Source: an uncultured Duncaniella sp. (GTDB lineage: Bacteria; Bacteroidota; Bacteroidia; Bacteroidales; Muribaculaceae). From it: a stretch of 64,000 bases of DNA. Location: NCBI GenBank assembly GCA_910587515.1, contig CAJULW010000010.1, forward strand, positions 1-64,000, read 5' to 3'. The position numbers were made by a program, and so were the translations under genes. This document shows, piece by piece, positions 42,793 to 51,805 of the stretch (its first letter is position 1; every line of letters starts with the position of its first letter). The notes under the pieces were generated by a model. It was not told where the DNA came from. It saw nothing but the letters and a program-made list of their open reading frames with translations, and made no database searches.

Positions 42793-43983
42793 TCAAAAAT
42801 CCAAATACGATATCTCCTCTGGGGCGGGTGTAAGGCATTCTACCCTGTCGCTATATACACAGTATGTGTTTTCTATGCCTACCGCGCCTGTATGGGGAAT
42901 AACGAATTTCGGTTCGAGAGCTATGACGTTGCCTTCGGCTATTATGTCTCGGCTTCGCGGTGCTATGACTGGGGTTTCATTTATTTCGATCCCTACACCG
43001 TGGCCGATGAATCCGGCATGTTGACAATGTCCCATGAAATATTGGTGCAATCCTCGGCTTTTGACTATTTCTTCGGCTTTTGAATATAGTTCTTTTGCTG
43101 GAGTACCCGGAATCATCATGTCGCATAGCGCACGATGTATATCGATGGAGCATTGATGTGCTTCCAATGCGATCGGTTGTACCTTCCCGAGGGCATAGAC
43201 ACGCGTCATATCGGTCATATAGCCATTGTAATTGCCGTTCATGTCTACCATGATCGTGTTGCCTGGCCTGATCTCGCTACCGTTTGCGCCTACGGGGAGC
43301 GATGGGTCAAGCCCTTCGCCTCCCATGGCGAAATCGTAGGGCGAAGGCGAATCAGCATTGTCGCCTACAAGTACGTTGCCCATGTATAGTTCCATCGAAT
43401 CGCCACAGATGCGAAACTGCCCGAGGCATCCTTCGAGGCGGCTGACCCTTTCGATCTCCACCTGTAGCTCCAGATCTGTCATGCCGCTTTGATATAAATG
43501 AGGAATACGGTTGTAAACACGTACATGTTTTAAGCCGGATTCACGTATCAGATCTATTTCCCTACATGTTTTCACCGCACGTGCCTGACGCATGATCACA
43601 GATGCGTTTGTCATGTCGCTCTCTGGAAACAATTTTTTCAGACGCGTCGCTGTGGAATAAGGGATGACATCGAGTTCCAGGCCTATAGATGATGGAACAT
43701 TCAGTCCCAATGTCTCGACGATATCTTCTGGTTTACGGATATAGACCACTCCGTCGCCTTCAAGTTTTACAGGACGACGCACAAAGAAAATTACTGGGCC
43801 TTCGAGTGATATATAGACATAACCGGCAAATACCCTGCCGGTTATGTAATATTTATTTGCATTGTCCGCAATAAGTAAGGCCGAAGTTTCAGAGGCCGTC
43901 ATTCCGGCTCTGATCTGCTCAAGGCGACGTGTGTGTTCGTCATGCTCAAGAAGCATCAGGCGATTATGGTCAATGGGGTGCAT
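42793..43983 (-). CDS. M24 family Xaa-Pro aminopeptidase-like protein
   Basis: A 396-residue cytoplasmic metallopeptidase with an N-terminal creatinase-like domain (about 15-150) and a C-terminal pita-bread domain. The metal ligands can be picked out: the two Asp of VDMNGNYNGYMTDMTRVYA, the His of GFIGHGVGIE, the Glu of EINETP and the Glu of ALEPKFV. Substrates are probably peptides with proline in second position. It follows the META gene by 38 bases and precedes cca by 65 bases. Confidence 0.88.
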   Translation of the reverse strand: MHPIDHNRLMLLEHDEHTRRLEQIRAGMTASETSALLIADNANKYYITGRVFAGYVYISLEGPVIFFVRRPVKLEGDGVVYIRKPEDIVETLGLNVPSSIGLELDVIPYSTATRLKKLFPESDMTNASVIMRQARAVKTCREIDLIRESGLKHVRVYNRIPHLYQSGMTDLELQVEIERVSRLEGCLGQFRICGDSMELYMGNVLVGDNADSPSPYDFAMGGEGLDPSLPVGANGSEIRPGNTIMVDMNGNYNGYMTDMTRVYALGKVQPIALEAHQCSIDIHRALCDMMIPGTPAKELYSKAEEIVKSRGLHQYFMGHCQHAGFIGHGVGIEINETPVIAPRSRDIIAEGNVIALEPKFVIPHTGAVGIENTYCVYSDRVECLTPAPEEISYLDF

Positions 43984-44021
43984 TACGTGTTTATTTACGG
44001 AATGGTCGTTTAATAAATCAA

Positions 44022-44930
44022 TTATTGATTTTCGAGCTGGTCAGGAGATATACGGATGAGAGTCAACAGAGGCTGTCCTTCGGCTCCTTTCATTGTAGCT
44101 TGGTCAGAAGAGGCACCTTCGACACATGTAGCCACTTGTTCAAGCGCAAGGAGGAATGATTGCTCGGTAGCGATGTCAGGACACATCATACGCGTTGTGG
44201 CGAGATCTTTGAATTCTATGCCATCGCCTTTGTCAAGATTGACCACTACGGACCCGTTCAGTATGTTGCAGCCTGCGTTGCCGTGGATTTTGCATTCATC
44301 TACGTCTATAACGATTTTGATAGCTGTCGATGCGGGAACCGGTGTGCCCTGTATGGTTGTGACTTGCCATGCTCCGTTGAGAAATGAAAGATTGCGTTTT
44401 CTCAAGGTCATCAGAGTCCGGCCGGAGTCTGAATTGAGCGAAATAGAATTGTCGTCGATCACGTTGTAACTGGCCACAATATTCAGGGCTTCGTTGAGCG
44501 CGAATTCGTAGGGCGCATCAGGGCAGGCTTTAAGCGTTGAGATAAAATTTCCATTCGGTTTAAGTTTGTTTCCGCTGACTTCCCATGAACCGTTTAGATA
44601 ATTGCATCCGTTGAATGCAATGACGAGAATCGCTGTCTTTGCGTCTGGAATTGCTTCGAAAGTGAACTTAGGATGGTTCTCACCGTTGACAACGACCTTT
44701 TCGCCATTGATGGATGTTACTGCCCAGCTTCCGAGTAGAGGTGCTATCTGGGTTTCGCTGGACGGTGATACGGCTGGTTTTGAAGTCTGCTTGTCCGTTT
44801 GGTTTGCCGGTGTGGTTTTTACCTGAGCTTTTTCGTCGTTCACGGTAGTGCCTGTTTTTTGGAAAATACTACAGCCGCTCATCAGAGTGGCGACTGTCAG
44901 AGCTGTCGCAAATAGAGATACTGATTTCAT
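44022..44930 (-). CDS. Lipoprotein with two META/DUF306 domains
   Basis: A 302-residue lipoprotein (lipobox LMSGC, about Cys20) with a Thr/Gln/Lys-rich linker (about 30-62). Two META domains follow, about 65-175 and 185-300. Each has a 'W.V..I.G' opening (LGSWAVTSINGE and NGAWQVTTIQGT), an N/GC core (GCNYLNGSW and GCNILNGSV) and a conserved TL-type end. HslJ-like META proteins are linked to heat or antibiotic tolerance, but no biochemical activity is known. A full consensus promoter lies far upstream (45171-45202), leaving a 235-base leader. Confidence 0.88.
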   Translation of the reverse strand: MKSVSLFATALTVATLMSGCSIFQKTGTTVNDEKAQVKTTPANQTDKQTSKPAVSPSSETQIAPLLGSWAVTSINGEKVVVNGENHPKFTFEAIPDAKTAILVIAFNGCNYLNGSWEVSGNKLKPNGNFISTLKACPDAPYEFALNEALNIVASYNVIDDNSISLNSDSGRTLMTLRKRNLSFLNGAWQVTTIQGTPVPASTAIKIVIDVDECKIHGNAGCNILNGSVVVNLDKGDGIEFKDLATTRMMCPDIATEQSFLLALEQVATCVEGASSDQATMKGAEGQPLLTLIRISPDQLENQ

Positions 44931-45143
44931 GATTATGTCTCGTTTTTTTGTAAAATGTCGTCATGTCTTAAAACCATTAGATGGGCCGGACTTGAAATCG
45001 TTTAACCGATGCGCATTGTTTATGGCTGTTTTTTATACGGATAGATTGAAATCCGCTGTTGGGCCGGTTATGCGTGTATAGTAATGTCTAAACGAATTAA
45101 AGCCGTCTTTTGTGCGACATTCACGGAAAATTGGAGTGTAAAC

Positions 45144-45164
45144 GCGGAGTGTTTCCGCTTTTTT
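45144..45164 (+). terminator. Orphan plus-strand terminator-like hairpin
   Basis: GCGGA (45144-45148) pairs with TCCGC (45154-45158), followed by six T. No plus-strand gene ends here, so either it is chance or a short plus-strand RNA exists. The 444-base gap between the META gene and dCMP deaminase otherwise holds the divergent promoters, with no gene. Confidence 0.4.
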
Positions 45165-45170
45165 CGTCTG

Positions 45171-45202
45171 CAAAATTAATCAATTTCCCGAAGATAAACA
45201 AA
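45171..45202 (-). promoter_or_regulatory. Promoter of the META-M24-cca-queD-queE transcript
   Basis: On the minus strand TTTG (45202-45199), a 20-base spacer and TAATTTTG (45178-45171) match the consensus fully. The first gene starts only at 44930, so the leader is about 235 bases. Confidence 0.75.
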
Positions 45203-45345
45203 ATGGGGGCCGGAGGGGGGATTTTACGCTATATATTGGGGATGCCACTCGCATTTAAAAGCTTGTGCTGTAAAAGACTGTTATAGATCAGAGATAATTA
45301 TACATATTTTTTACGGTTTGCCTTATTATATAGAATAAAATTGAG

Positions 45346-45353
45346 TAACTTTG
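45346..45353 (+). promoter_or_regulatory. -7 box of the dCMP deaminase gene
   Basis: TAACTTTG matches TAnnTTTG, with TTTG 25 bases upstream (45317-45320, a longer spacer than usual). The predicted start would leave a leader of under 20 bases before the ATG at 45375, and it rules out the TTG at 45351. Confidence 0.55.
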
Positions 45354-45374
45354 CGGTCATTAAATATACCGATT

Positions 45375-45809
45375 ATGGAACATAACGGCAAGCAGGATCT
45401 TCTCGATAGGCGCTATCTTCGTATGGCTCGTATATGGGCGGAAAATTCCTATTGCGAGCGTCGTAAAGTTGGAGCGTTAATGGTGAAAGACCGAACGATA
45501 ATTTCTGATGGATTCAACGGCACTCCGGCCGGTTTTGAGAATATATGTGAGGATGAAAACGGGCAGACGAAGACATACGTGCTTCATGCGGAAGCCAATG
45601 CTATAACCAAAGTCGCGCGTTCCAATAATTCGGCCGAAGGATCGACTCTCTATGTTACGGCGTCTCCTTGTCTTGATTGTGCGAAACTTATAATCCAGTC
45701 TGGGATAAGGCGTGTCGTGTTCAACGAACTATATCGCATGACCGACGGGATAGAACTGCTTAAACGAGCCGGGGTGGAGTGTCGCCATATTTCGGAAGTG
45801 GACATATAA
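45375..45809 (+). CDS. dCMP/cytidine deaminase family protein
   Basis: From the ATG at 45375 the protein has 144 residues. Zinc ligands are His71 in HAEANAI, with catalytic Glu73, and Cys99/Cys102 in PCLDC. NGTPAGFENICE matches ComEB/dCMP deaminases, which supply dUMP for thymidylate synthesis. The C-terminus is short, without an obvious dTTP/dCTP allosteric insert. It lies 46 bases before the S41 protease and probably shares its promoter. Confidence 0.9.
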   Translation: MEHNGKQDLLDRRYLRMARIWAENSYCERRKVGALMVKDRTIISDGFNGTPAGFENICEDENGQTKTYVLHAEANAITKVARSNNSAEGSTLYVTASPCLDCAKLIIQSGIRRVVFNELYRMTDGIELLKRAGVECRHISEVDI

Positions 45810-45855
45810 TCTGCATGCGGGCTTGCCCCATCAAAAAGCTAATCAAAAATCTTCT

Positions 45856-47481
45856 ATGAACAACCGTCTGAAAAAAACGTCCGTCTGGATGCCTTTTGCT
45901 CTCGCAGTGGCGTTGGTGGCCGGAATGTGGATTGGTAAAGTGTTTTTCAATGATTCCGCAAAATGGAATTCTCGAAGCAAACTCGATGCGATAATGGAGA
46001 TTATCGAGCGGGCATACGTGGACAATGTTGACACCGATAGTCTTATCGAGGCCTCTTTCCCGGGTTTGCTTTCAAGTCTTGATCCTCATTCGGTTTATAT
46101 TCCGGCAAAGGATCTGCAAAATGTCAATGAGGAACTGACAGGCAGTTTTTCCGGCATAGGAATATCTTTCAATCTTCTCAACGACAGTATCAATGTGCTT
46201 GAAGTGATTTCCGGTGGCCCTTCGGAAAAAGCCGGACTTTTGCCTGGCGATAAGATTGTGAGTATAAATGACTCTTTGGTCGCTGGTCAGGGTTGGAGTG
46301 ACGTGCGCGTGCGCAGTTCGTTGCGAGGCGAAAAAGGCAGTGTTGTCAAGCTCGGCATAAAGCGCCATACATCGCAACGGCTTTTAAATTTCGATGTGGT
46401 GCGTGGTGATATTCCTGTTACATCCATTGACGCTTCTTATATTATCGCTCCGAAGGTTGGTTTTGTGAAGATCAATAAATTCGGTTCAAATACATATAGC
46501 GAATTCTTGACATCCATGGTCAATCTCGCTGCCGAGGGAGCTGAAAAATTCATCATTGACTTGCGTGGAAACGGAGGTGGATTTATGGAGCCGGCTGTAT
46601 TGATCGCCAATGAGTTTTTACCGGCTGGTTCACCGATTGTAAGTATGAGAGGCAAGACTTCGCCCGATGGCGAACCAACGGTGAGTGATGGATCAGGTAC
46701 GTTTCTCGGCAATGATCTCGTGGTGCTTATTGATGAAGTGTCAGCGAGTTCGAGCGAAATACTCGCAGGGGCTCTACAAGATAATGACCGTGGGCTTGTA
46801 ATCGGCCGCAGATCTTTTGGGAAGGGGCTTGTGCAGAATCAGATGGAGCTGCCTGACAGCAGTGCGATACGTCTTACGATAGCACGTTATTACACCCCTT
46901 CCGGTCGCTGTATACAAAAAACTTACGCTCCTGGTACGGACTATGATCGTGATATTATTAACCGATACGAGCACGGGGAGTTTTACAATGCTGATTCCAT
47001 AAAACTTGACAAAAATCTTGCGTTTTCAACAGTGCACGGTCGTACGGTTTATGGAGGTGGTGGAATTATGCCTGATATATTTGTGCCTAACGACACGATC
47101 GGTGTTACTTCATATTACCTGAATGTTGTCAATGCCGGGCTTATTCAGAAATATACTTTCGATTATGTTGATCGTAACCGTGCCCGTCTTGAGAATGCGT
47201 CTGATGTGAAAGATATGCTTAAGCTTCTCCCTGATGACGATACTTTGCTACAGGATTTTGTCAGTTATTCGCAAAAAAACGGTATTGCTCCGAGATGGTA
47301 TTACATAAACATTTCCAGAGATCTGCTTGTTAACCAACTGAAAGCCTTGATTGCGCGAAACACGCTTGGCGTCGAGGGCTATTATCGGGTATATAACGAT
47401 GTAGATCCGACAGTTGTCTCCGGAGTTAGTTCTTTGCTCGATGGCAAGGCTGCTTTTCCGATAACAGAGAAAGCACTATGA
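45856..47481 (+). CDS. S41 family C-terminal processing protease
   Basis: From the ATG at 45856 this is a 541-residue protease. The frame is open 11 codons further to a TTG, but MNNRLKK followed by a membrane helix (about 10-28) is the usual start. A PDZ domain lies at about 90-180 (GSFSGIGISFNLL, ISGGPSEKAGLLPGD). The peptidase core has SASSSE with the nucleophile Ser and SFGKGLVQ with the catalytic Lys. A C-terminal region of about 170 residues follows. It likely trims periplasmic proteins. Its stop overlaps the next gene by four bases. Confidence 0.93.
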   Translation: MNNRLKKTSVWMPFALAVALVAGMWIGKVFFNDSAKWNSRSKLDAIMEIIERAYVDNVDTDSLIEASFPGLLSSLDPHSVYIPAKDLQNVNEELTGSFSGIGISFNLLNDSINVLEVISGGPSEKAGLLPGDKIVSINDSLVAGQGWSDVRVRSSLRGEKGSVVKLGIKRHTSQRLLNFDVVRGDIPVTSIDASYIIAPKVGFVKINKFGSNTYSEFLTSMVNLAAEGAEKFIIDLRGNGGGFMEPAVLIANEFLPAGSPIVSMRGKTSPDGEPTVSDGSGTFLGNDLVVLIDEVSASSSEILAGALQDNDRGLVIGRRSFGKGLVQNQMELPDSSAIRLTIARYYTPSGRCIQKTYAPGTDYDRDIINRYEHGEFYNADSIKLDKNLAFSTVHGRTVYGGGGIMPDIFVPNDTIGVTSYYLNVVNAGLIQKYTFDYVDRNRARLENASDVKDMLKLLPDDDTLLQDFVSYSQKNGIAPRWYYINISRDLLVNQLKALIARNTLGVEGYYRVYNDVDPTVVSGVSSLLDGKAAFPITEKAL

Positions 47482-48023
47482 GAAAAAACGATATAAGACG
47501 CGATATAAAAGCTCGGAAGACTCTCCTTAGCGACGAGGAGAAGGTCTCTGCCGCATTAAAAGTCTTCAAAGCTCTTGAAAAGACAGCTGATTTCATGATG
47601 GCCGACAGGATATTGATGTATCATTCACTTCCTGATGAGTTGTCGACAAGGGAGTTTATTGCCCGGTGGTGTGACCGTAAACATTTCTATCTGCCACGTG
47701 TCAACGGGGTTAATCTTGAGATATTGCCATACGATGAATCGCGTCTTGCCCTTGGGTCGTTCCATATCGAGGAACCCACCGGCTCTGATACATCAAGTGT
47801 CGAGGATATGGAACTGATCGTGGTTCCTGCTGTCGCGTATGATCGCAACGGTAATCGCGTCGGTCGCGGAAAAGGTTATTATGATCGTTTGCTGACAGGG
47901 AGCCGTGCCAGAAAAATCGGTGTGGCATACGATTTTCAGCTCGTTGACGAAATCGATGCAGAACCTCACGATATACGGGTTGACATGGTGATAACGGAGA
48001 GTAATTTTGTTGTCGTGAGATAA
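47478..48023 (+). CDS. 5-formyltetrahydrofolate cyclo-ligase
   Basis: A 181-residue enzyme that returns 5-formyl-THF to the active folate pool with ATP. RRDIKARKTLLSDEEK is the usual basic N-terminus, YLPRVNG and LGSFHIEEPTG contribute to the substrate site, and LIVVPAVAYDRNGNRVGRGKGYYDRLL is the long diagnostic block. ATG and the upstream TGA overlap (ATGA), which implies translational coupling with the protease gene. Confidence 0.93.
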   Translation: MRKNDIRRDIKARKTLLSDEEKVSAALKVFKALEKTADFMMADRILMYHSLPDELSTREFIARWCDRKHFYLPRVNGVNLEILPYDESRLALGSFHIEEPTGSDTSSVEDMELIVVPAVAYDRNGNRVGRGKGYYDRLLTGSRARKIGVAYDFQLVDEIDAEPHDIRVDMVITESNFVVVR

Positions 48024-48084
48024 ACGCGACACACTGCGTCAGGCTGCGGTTGAAGCCTGTCTGTATAAGTATTTTTATTGTTGT

Positions 48085-48945
48085 TTACATTTTTGCAGGC
48101 ATTTCTGAATGAAATCTGATCAAATCATCCATCGGTGCCTGTGCGATTTTTCCTATCCTGCAGTTGCATTCGAACGCGGCTTTGTGAAGTTGCGGGGCGA
48201 AATAATGAGCTATGGAACCGGCAAAATTGACCGGCAGAGAGTGCGCCCCATCATATGCGAGTACGTTAAATTTGAAAAAACGGATTAATTCATCGGTTAC
48301 AAAGCGATCTATTTCAGGATCGGCTATGTTTTCATATAGGAATGGGGCGAAAGATGCGAGGTAGGCCCCAGGTTTCTCTCCGCGATATACTTTTGTGATT
48401 ATTTCCGCCGTGTCGAGTTGCGGATAGCATGAATGGAAAAGTCGGGTGACACGTTTTGAGAATCGCCCTTTGAATATGTGTTCTATAAGAGTGCGTCCGA
48501 GCACCGCACCGCTTCCTTCGTCACCAATGATAAATCCCAACGGAGGCACGTTGTCAATTATGGTTTTTCCGTCATATAGACATGAGTTGGAACCTGTGCC
48601 GAGTATGCAGGCTATCCCTGCTTTATCTCTGCAGAGGGCTCTTGCCGCAGCAAGCATGTCGCTTTCCACATGGCATTGGCGGGGCGTGAAAATTTTTGAC
48701 AGGATATTAATGACGTTTTTGCGTCGTTCGGATGTGCACCCTGCTCCGTAATACCATACGCAGGAGCAGTCTTTGCCCTGTTCGATAAGATGGGATGCCT
48801 CTGTTTTAAGCGTATCTTCCAATATAGGGGCAGAATTGATTGCCGCGTTAAATCCACGTGTGTGGAGCCTTAGGACTATGTTTTTTTGCCGGTCAACAAG
48901 TGCCCATTCGATTTTAGTACTTCCCGCGTCAGCTATTATGATCAT
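48085..48945 (-). CDS. BadF/BadG/BcrA-type kinase, probable amino-sugar kinase
   Basis: A 286-residue ASKHA-fold protein. DAGSTKIEWALVD (residues 5-17) is the phosphate-1 motif, AIACILGTGSNSCLYDG-like sequence (here AGIACILGTGSNS) the phosphate-2, and GDEGSGAVLGR a strong signature of N-acetylglucosamine/MurNAc kinases. It lies 18 bases after namZ in a murein-salvage cluster, so MurNAc or GlcNAc 6-kinase activity (MurK-like) is the best guess. A MurQ etherase to continue the pathway is not in this window. Confidence 0.82.
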   Translation of the reverse strand: MIIIADAGSTKIEWALVDRQKNIVLRLHTRGFNAAINSAPILEDTLKTEASHLIEQGKDCSCVWYYGAGCTSERRKNVINILSKIFTPRQCHVESDMLAAARALCRDKAGIACILGTGSNSCLYDGKTIIDNVPPLGFIIGDEGSGAVLGRTLIEHIFKGRFSKRVTRLFHSCYPQLDTAEIITKVYRGEKPGAYLASFAPFLYENIADPEIDRFVTDELIRFFKFNVLAYDGAHSLPVNFAGSIAHYFAPQLHKAAFECNCRIGKIAQAPMDDLIRFHSEMPAKM

Positions 48946-48963
48946 TTTGTCTTTAGAGGCTGT

Positions 48964-50277
48964 TTAATTATATATAAGATATATTTCGGATCGGGCTTTG
49001 AATCCTGCGACATCTTTGTTCCAAAAAGGCTTGAGGTCGTCAACCTGATAACGCTCGCTGAATAATTCACGGACTTTGGGCGATCCACATACCTTATCAA
49101 ACATGGCGAGACGTGCGGGTGTGGCTTTTGCGAAGGCTTTTTGCGAGGGATACATCGCTGCCAATTCTTGCATGATGTAAAATTGAATCAGTGATAGTGG
49201 AGCTTCGGCAGGATCTGTTACATATATTTCGACACCGTTAAGATTTACACCTTTATATATAGCATAAAAAGGTTTATAGTGTATGGGGCGGAATTCTACT
49301 CCTGGAATTTTCAGCGATACGAGTCTTTCGGTAAGAGCTTGGGCGTCTATCCAAGGAGCCCCCGTAAGTTTGAAAGGAAGAGTATAGCCCACACCGATTG
49401 ACACATAGTCGAGTTCTCCCATGATACCTGTGGCGGGATAGAGCAGGGCTGTGATCGGAGTGGGTATGTGAGGTGATGGAAGCACCCATGGCATACCGGT
49501 GTTTATGAATGTCATTGTCCTGTGCCATCCTTCCATAGGGATTACCTCGAGATCGGCTTTCATGCCGTCTTTCAAAAGGCCTTCTCCGTTGAGGTATTTG
49601 GCGAGTTCGCCTGGAGTCAGGCCATAGATATACGGGATAGGATATTGGCTTACGAATGATTTGCTCCCTGTTTCGACGATGTTGCCTTCGATCTTGTTTC
49701 CTCCGAGAGGATTTGGGCGGTCAAGCACCATGAACTTTTTCCCGTTTTCAGCTGCCGCTTCCATGGCGAGACCCATTGTGGAAATAAATGTATAGCTTCT
49801 CGTTCCTATATCCTGAATGTCATAGACTATTATGTCTACATTTTTGAGCATCTCCGGTGTGGGTTTGCGAGTTTTGCCATGCAGGGAGTATATGGGTATA
49901 CCGGTTTGGGGGTCTGTGTCGTTGGCAACGTTGGCTCCGGCTAAATGATCTCCTCTTACACCGTGTTCCGGGGCGAAGAGCGCGGTCAGTCTGACGTCAG
50001 GAGCGGAGGCGAGTATGTCGATAGTCGAAGTCAGAGAGTTGTCAACGCCTGTGGGGTTGGTGATGAGTCCGACTCTCAATCCGCGGAGAGCCTCGAAACC
50101 GTTGTTTCGTAGAACTTCGATTCCGGGAAGTACCGATCCTTTGGCTCCCGGTCTCAACATCTTGTTAAGTTCGCATTGCTCGCATGATTCCTGTGATGCG
50201 GTTGATGTCGGGTTTATACAACTTATGCTTGCGATGGATATAATGATTGAAGAGAGAATGCCTGTCATTTTTGTCAT
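48964..50277 (-). CDS. namZ: Exo-beta-N-acetylmuramidase NamZ-like lipoprotein (DUF1343)
   Basis: A 437-residue lipoprotein (lipobox SISC, Cys20) of the DUF1343 family. Its characterised members (Bacillus subtilis and Tannerella forsythia NamZ) release MurNAc from the non-reducing ends of peptidoglycan fragments. Strong family blocks are LITNPTGVD, LFAPEHGVRG, YDIQDIGTRSYTF, LDRPNPLGG and SIGVGYTLPFKLTGAPW. It has its own consensus promoter and leads the kinase gene. Together they would free and phosphorylate MurNAc. The envelope location and kinase in the cytoplasm imply a MurNAc importer. Confidence 0.88.
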   Translation of the reverse strand: MTKMTGILSSIIISIASISCINPTSTASQESCEQCELNKMLRPGAKGSVLPGIEVLRNNGFEALRGLRVGLITNPTGVDNSLTSTIDILASAPDVRLTALFAPEHGVRGDHLAGANVANDTDPQTGIPIYSLHGKTRKPTPEMLKNVDIIVYDIQDIGTRSYTFISTMGLAMEAAAENGKKFMVLDRPNPLGGNKIEGNIVETGSKSFVSQYPIPYIYGLTPGELAKYLNGEGLLKDGMKADLEVIPMEGWHRTMTFINTGMPWVLPSPHIPTPITALLYPATGIMGELDYVSIGVGYTLPFKLTGAPWIDAQALTERLVSLKIPGVEFRPIHYKPFYAIYKGVNLNGVEIYVTDPAEAPLSLIQFYIMQELAAMYPSQKAFAKATPARLAMFDKVCGSPKVRELFSERYQVDDLKPFWNKDVAGFKARSEIYLIYN

Positions 50278-50345
50278 TTTTTAATGGCTTTGAATGTATT
50301 ATGTGAATAATAACAATTATTCGTGCCTGTTGGTGATTCGGTTGT

Positions 50346-50376
50346 CAAAAATACGCATTAAATTGTCAAAATCAAA
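50346..50376 (-). promoter_or_regulatory. Promoter of namZ and the kinase gene
   Basis: On the minus strand TTTG (50376-50373), a 19-base spacer and TATTTTTG (50353-50346) form a full consensus promoter in the 163-base gap after ampG. It gives a leader of about 60 bases. Confidence 0.75.
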
Positions 50377-50440
50377 GTGTCTGGTTTCGGAGACGTAATT
50401 TGCCGGTGGCGAAAAACGTTATGGAAATGCGGCTGAATTT

Positions 50441-51745
50441 TTAATTTGTATTATATTTTCTCCCGAAAGTAGATTCGATCTTTATAAGATATGTCACAAC
50501 TATGGTGGCTATACAGCATATCATGGTCCAGATGAAGAAGTTCTGATAGCCTATGGTTTCCTCTATCCATCCCGCGGCCATGCCCGGGAGCATCATGCCG
50601 AGAGCCATGAAACCGGTGCAGATACTGTAGTGTGCCGTGCGATGTTTCCCTTCCGAGAAGTATATAAGATATAGCATATATGCTGTAAATCCGAATCCGT
50701 AGCCGAACTGTTCGATAAAGACACATGTGTTTATCACCGTTAGTGTCGGTGACTGGGCGTAGCTGAGATAGACGAACGTAAGACAGGTCAGAGACATACT
50801 CCAGGCCATAGGTCGCAGCCAGAATTTCAGTCCTCGTTGCGCTGCTACGATGCCTCCGATTATGCCACCGAGCGTGAGTCCTGTGATGCCGACAGTACCG
50901 TAGACCATTCCGACTTGTGCCGTGGAAAGTCCAAGCCCGCCCGCGGAAACAGGGTCAAGCAAAAAAGGATTGATGAGTTTGACAAGCTGGGCTTCCGGCA
51001 GCCGGTATAGAAGCATGAATATGATAGCTACCCCGACCTGCTTTTTGTGAAAAAACTCTTTAAATACGTTAATGAATTCTTTCCAGACCTCGCTGTTTTT
51101 ATGCGGGTGACGGGTGCTTGCCTCGACCTTCGGTAAAGCCCATGAATGGTAGAGAGCGAAACCGAGAAAGAGAAACGAGAGAGTGGTGAACACGATAGCC
51201 CATGAAAGCGGAATGTCACCGGTCGTTTCCTCCAAGGTTCCGGCTGCTATTACCAACAAGCCTTGGCCTGCGACATTGGCTATACGGTAGAAAGTTGAAC
51301 GTATGCCGACGTAGAGCGACTGTTGGCGTTCGTTGAGGGCAAGCATATAAAAACCGTCGGCCGCGATGTCATGAGTGGCCGACGTAAATCCCACAAGCCA
51401 AAACATGGCTAAAGTCAGTGAAAAATAGAACGGTGTCGGAAGCGCGAAGGCGATGCCTGCAAATGCGATGGCTATGAGCCATTGCATACAGATGGTCCAG
51501 CGTCGTTTGGTGCTGATTATGTCAACAAAAGGACTCCAGAACGGCTTTATGACCCATGGCAGATATAGCCAGCCTGTGTAGAGGGCTATGTCGGTATTGG
51601 ATATTCCAAGTCTTTTGTACATGATGACCGAAATGGTCATCACGGCCACGTATGGAAGACCTTGCGCAAAATAGAGTGTAGGAATCCACGCCCATGGATT
51701 GCGTTGCTGTGTCGTGGCTGAAGCATCTGTGAGATTGTTCTTCAT
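50441..51745 (-). CDS. AmpG-like muropeptide MFS transporter
   Basis: A 434-residue inner-membrane protein with about twelve helices. The N-terminus WIPTLYFAQGLPYVAV, the loop WLYLPWVIKPFWSPFVD between helices 2 and 3, and SATHDIAADGFYMLAL are diagnostic of the AmpG branch, which imports anhydro-muropeptides or GlcNAc-anhMurNAc. A relative in Tannerella (MurT) carries MurNAc. Position between the SpoIID-like gene and namZ supports import of murein fragments. Confidence 0.9.
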   Translation of the reverse strand: MKNNLTDASATTQQRNPWAWIPTLYFAQGLPYVAVMTISVIMYKRLGISNTDIALYTGWLYLPWVIKPFWSPFVDIISTKRRWTICMQWLIAIAFAGIAFALPTPFYFSLTLAMFWLVGFTSATHDIAADGFYMLALNERQQSLYVGIRSTFYRIANVAGQGLLVIAAGTLEETTGDIPLSWAIVFTTLSFLFLGFALYHSWALPKVEASTRHPHKNSEVWKEFINVFKEFFHKKQVGVAIIFMLLYRLPEAQLVKLINPFLLDPVSAGGLGLSTAQVGMVYGTVGITGLTLGGIIGGIVAAQRGLKFWLRPMAWSMSLTCLTFVYLSYAQSPTLTVINTCVFIEQFGYGFGFTAYMLYLIYFSEGKHRTAHYSICTGFMALGMMLPGMAAGWIEETIGYQNFFIWTMICCIATIVVTYLIKIESTFGRKYNTN

Positions 51746-51805
51746 ATTGATTCTATGTATCGCTCTTGGGAGTGTAGAGGCTTTTGTGATTGGTTAAATA
51801 AGATG

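Noticed and set aside
44848..45081. 77-codon plus-strand ORF overlapping the META gene start
   Set aside because: It is antisense to a well supported lipoprotein signal region and has no promoter or family.
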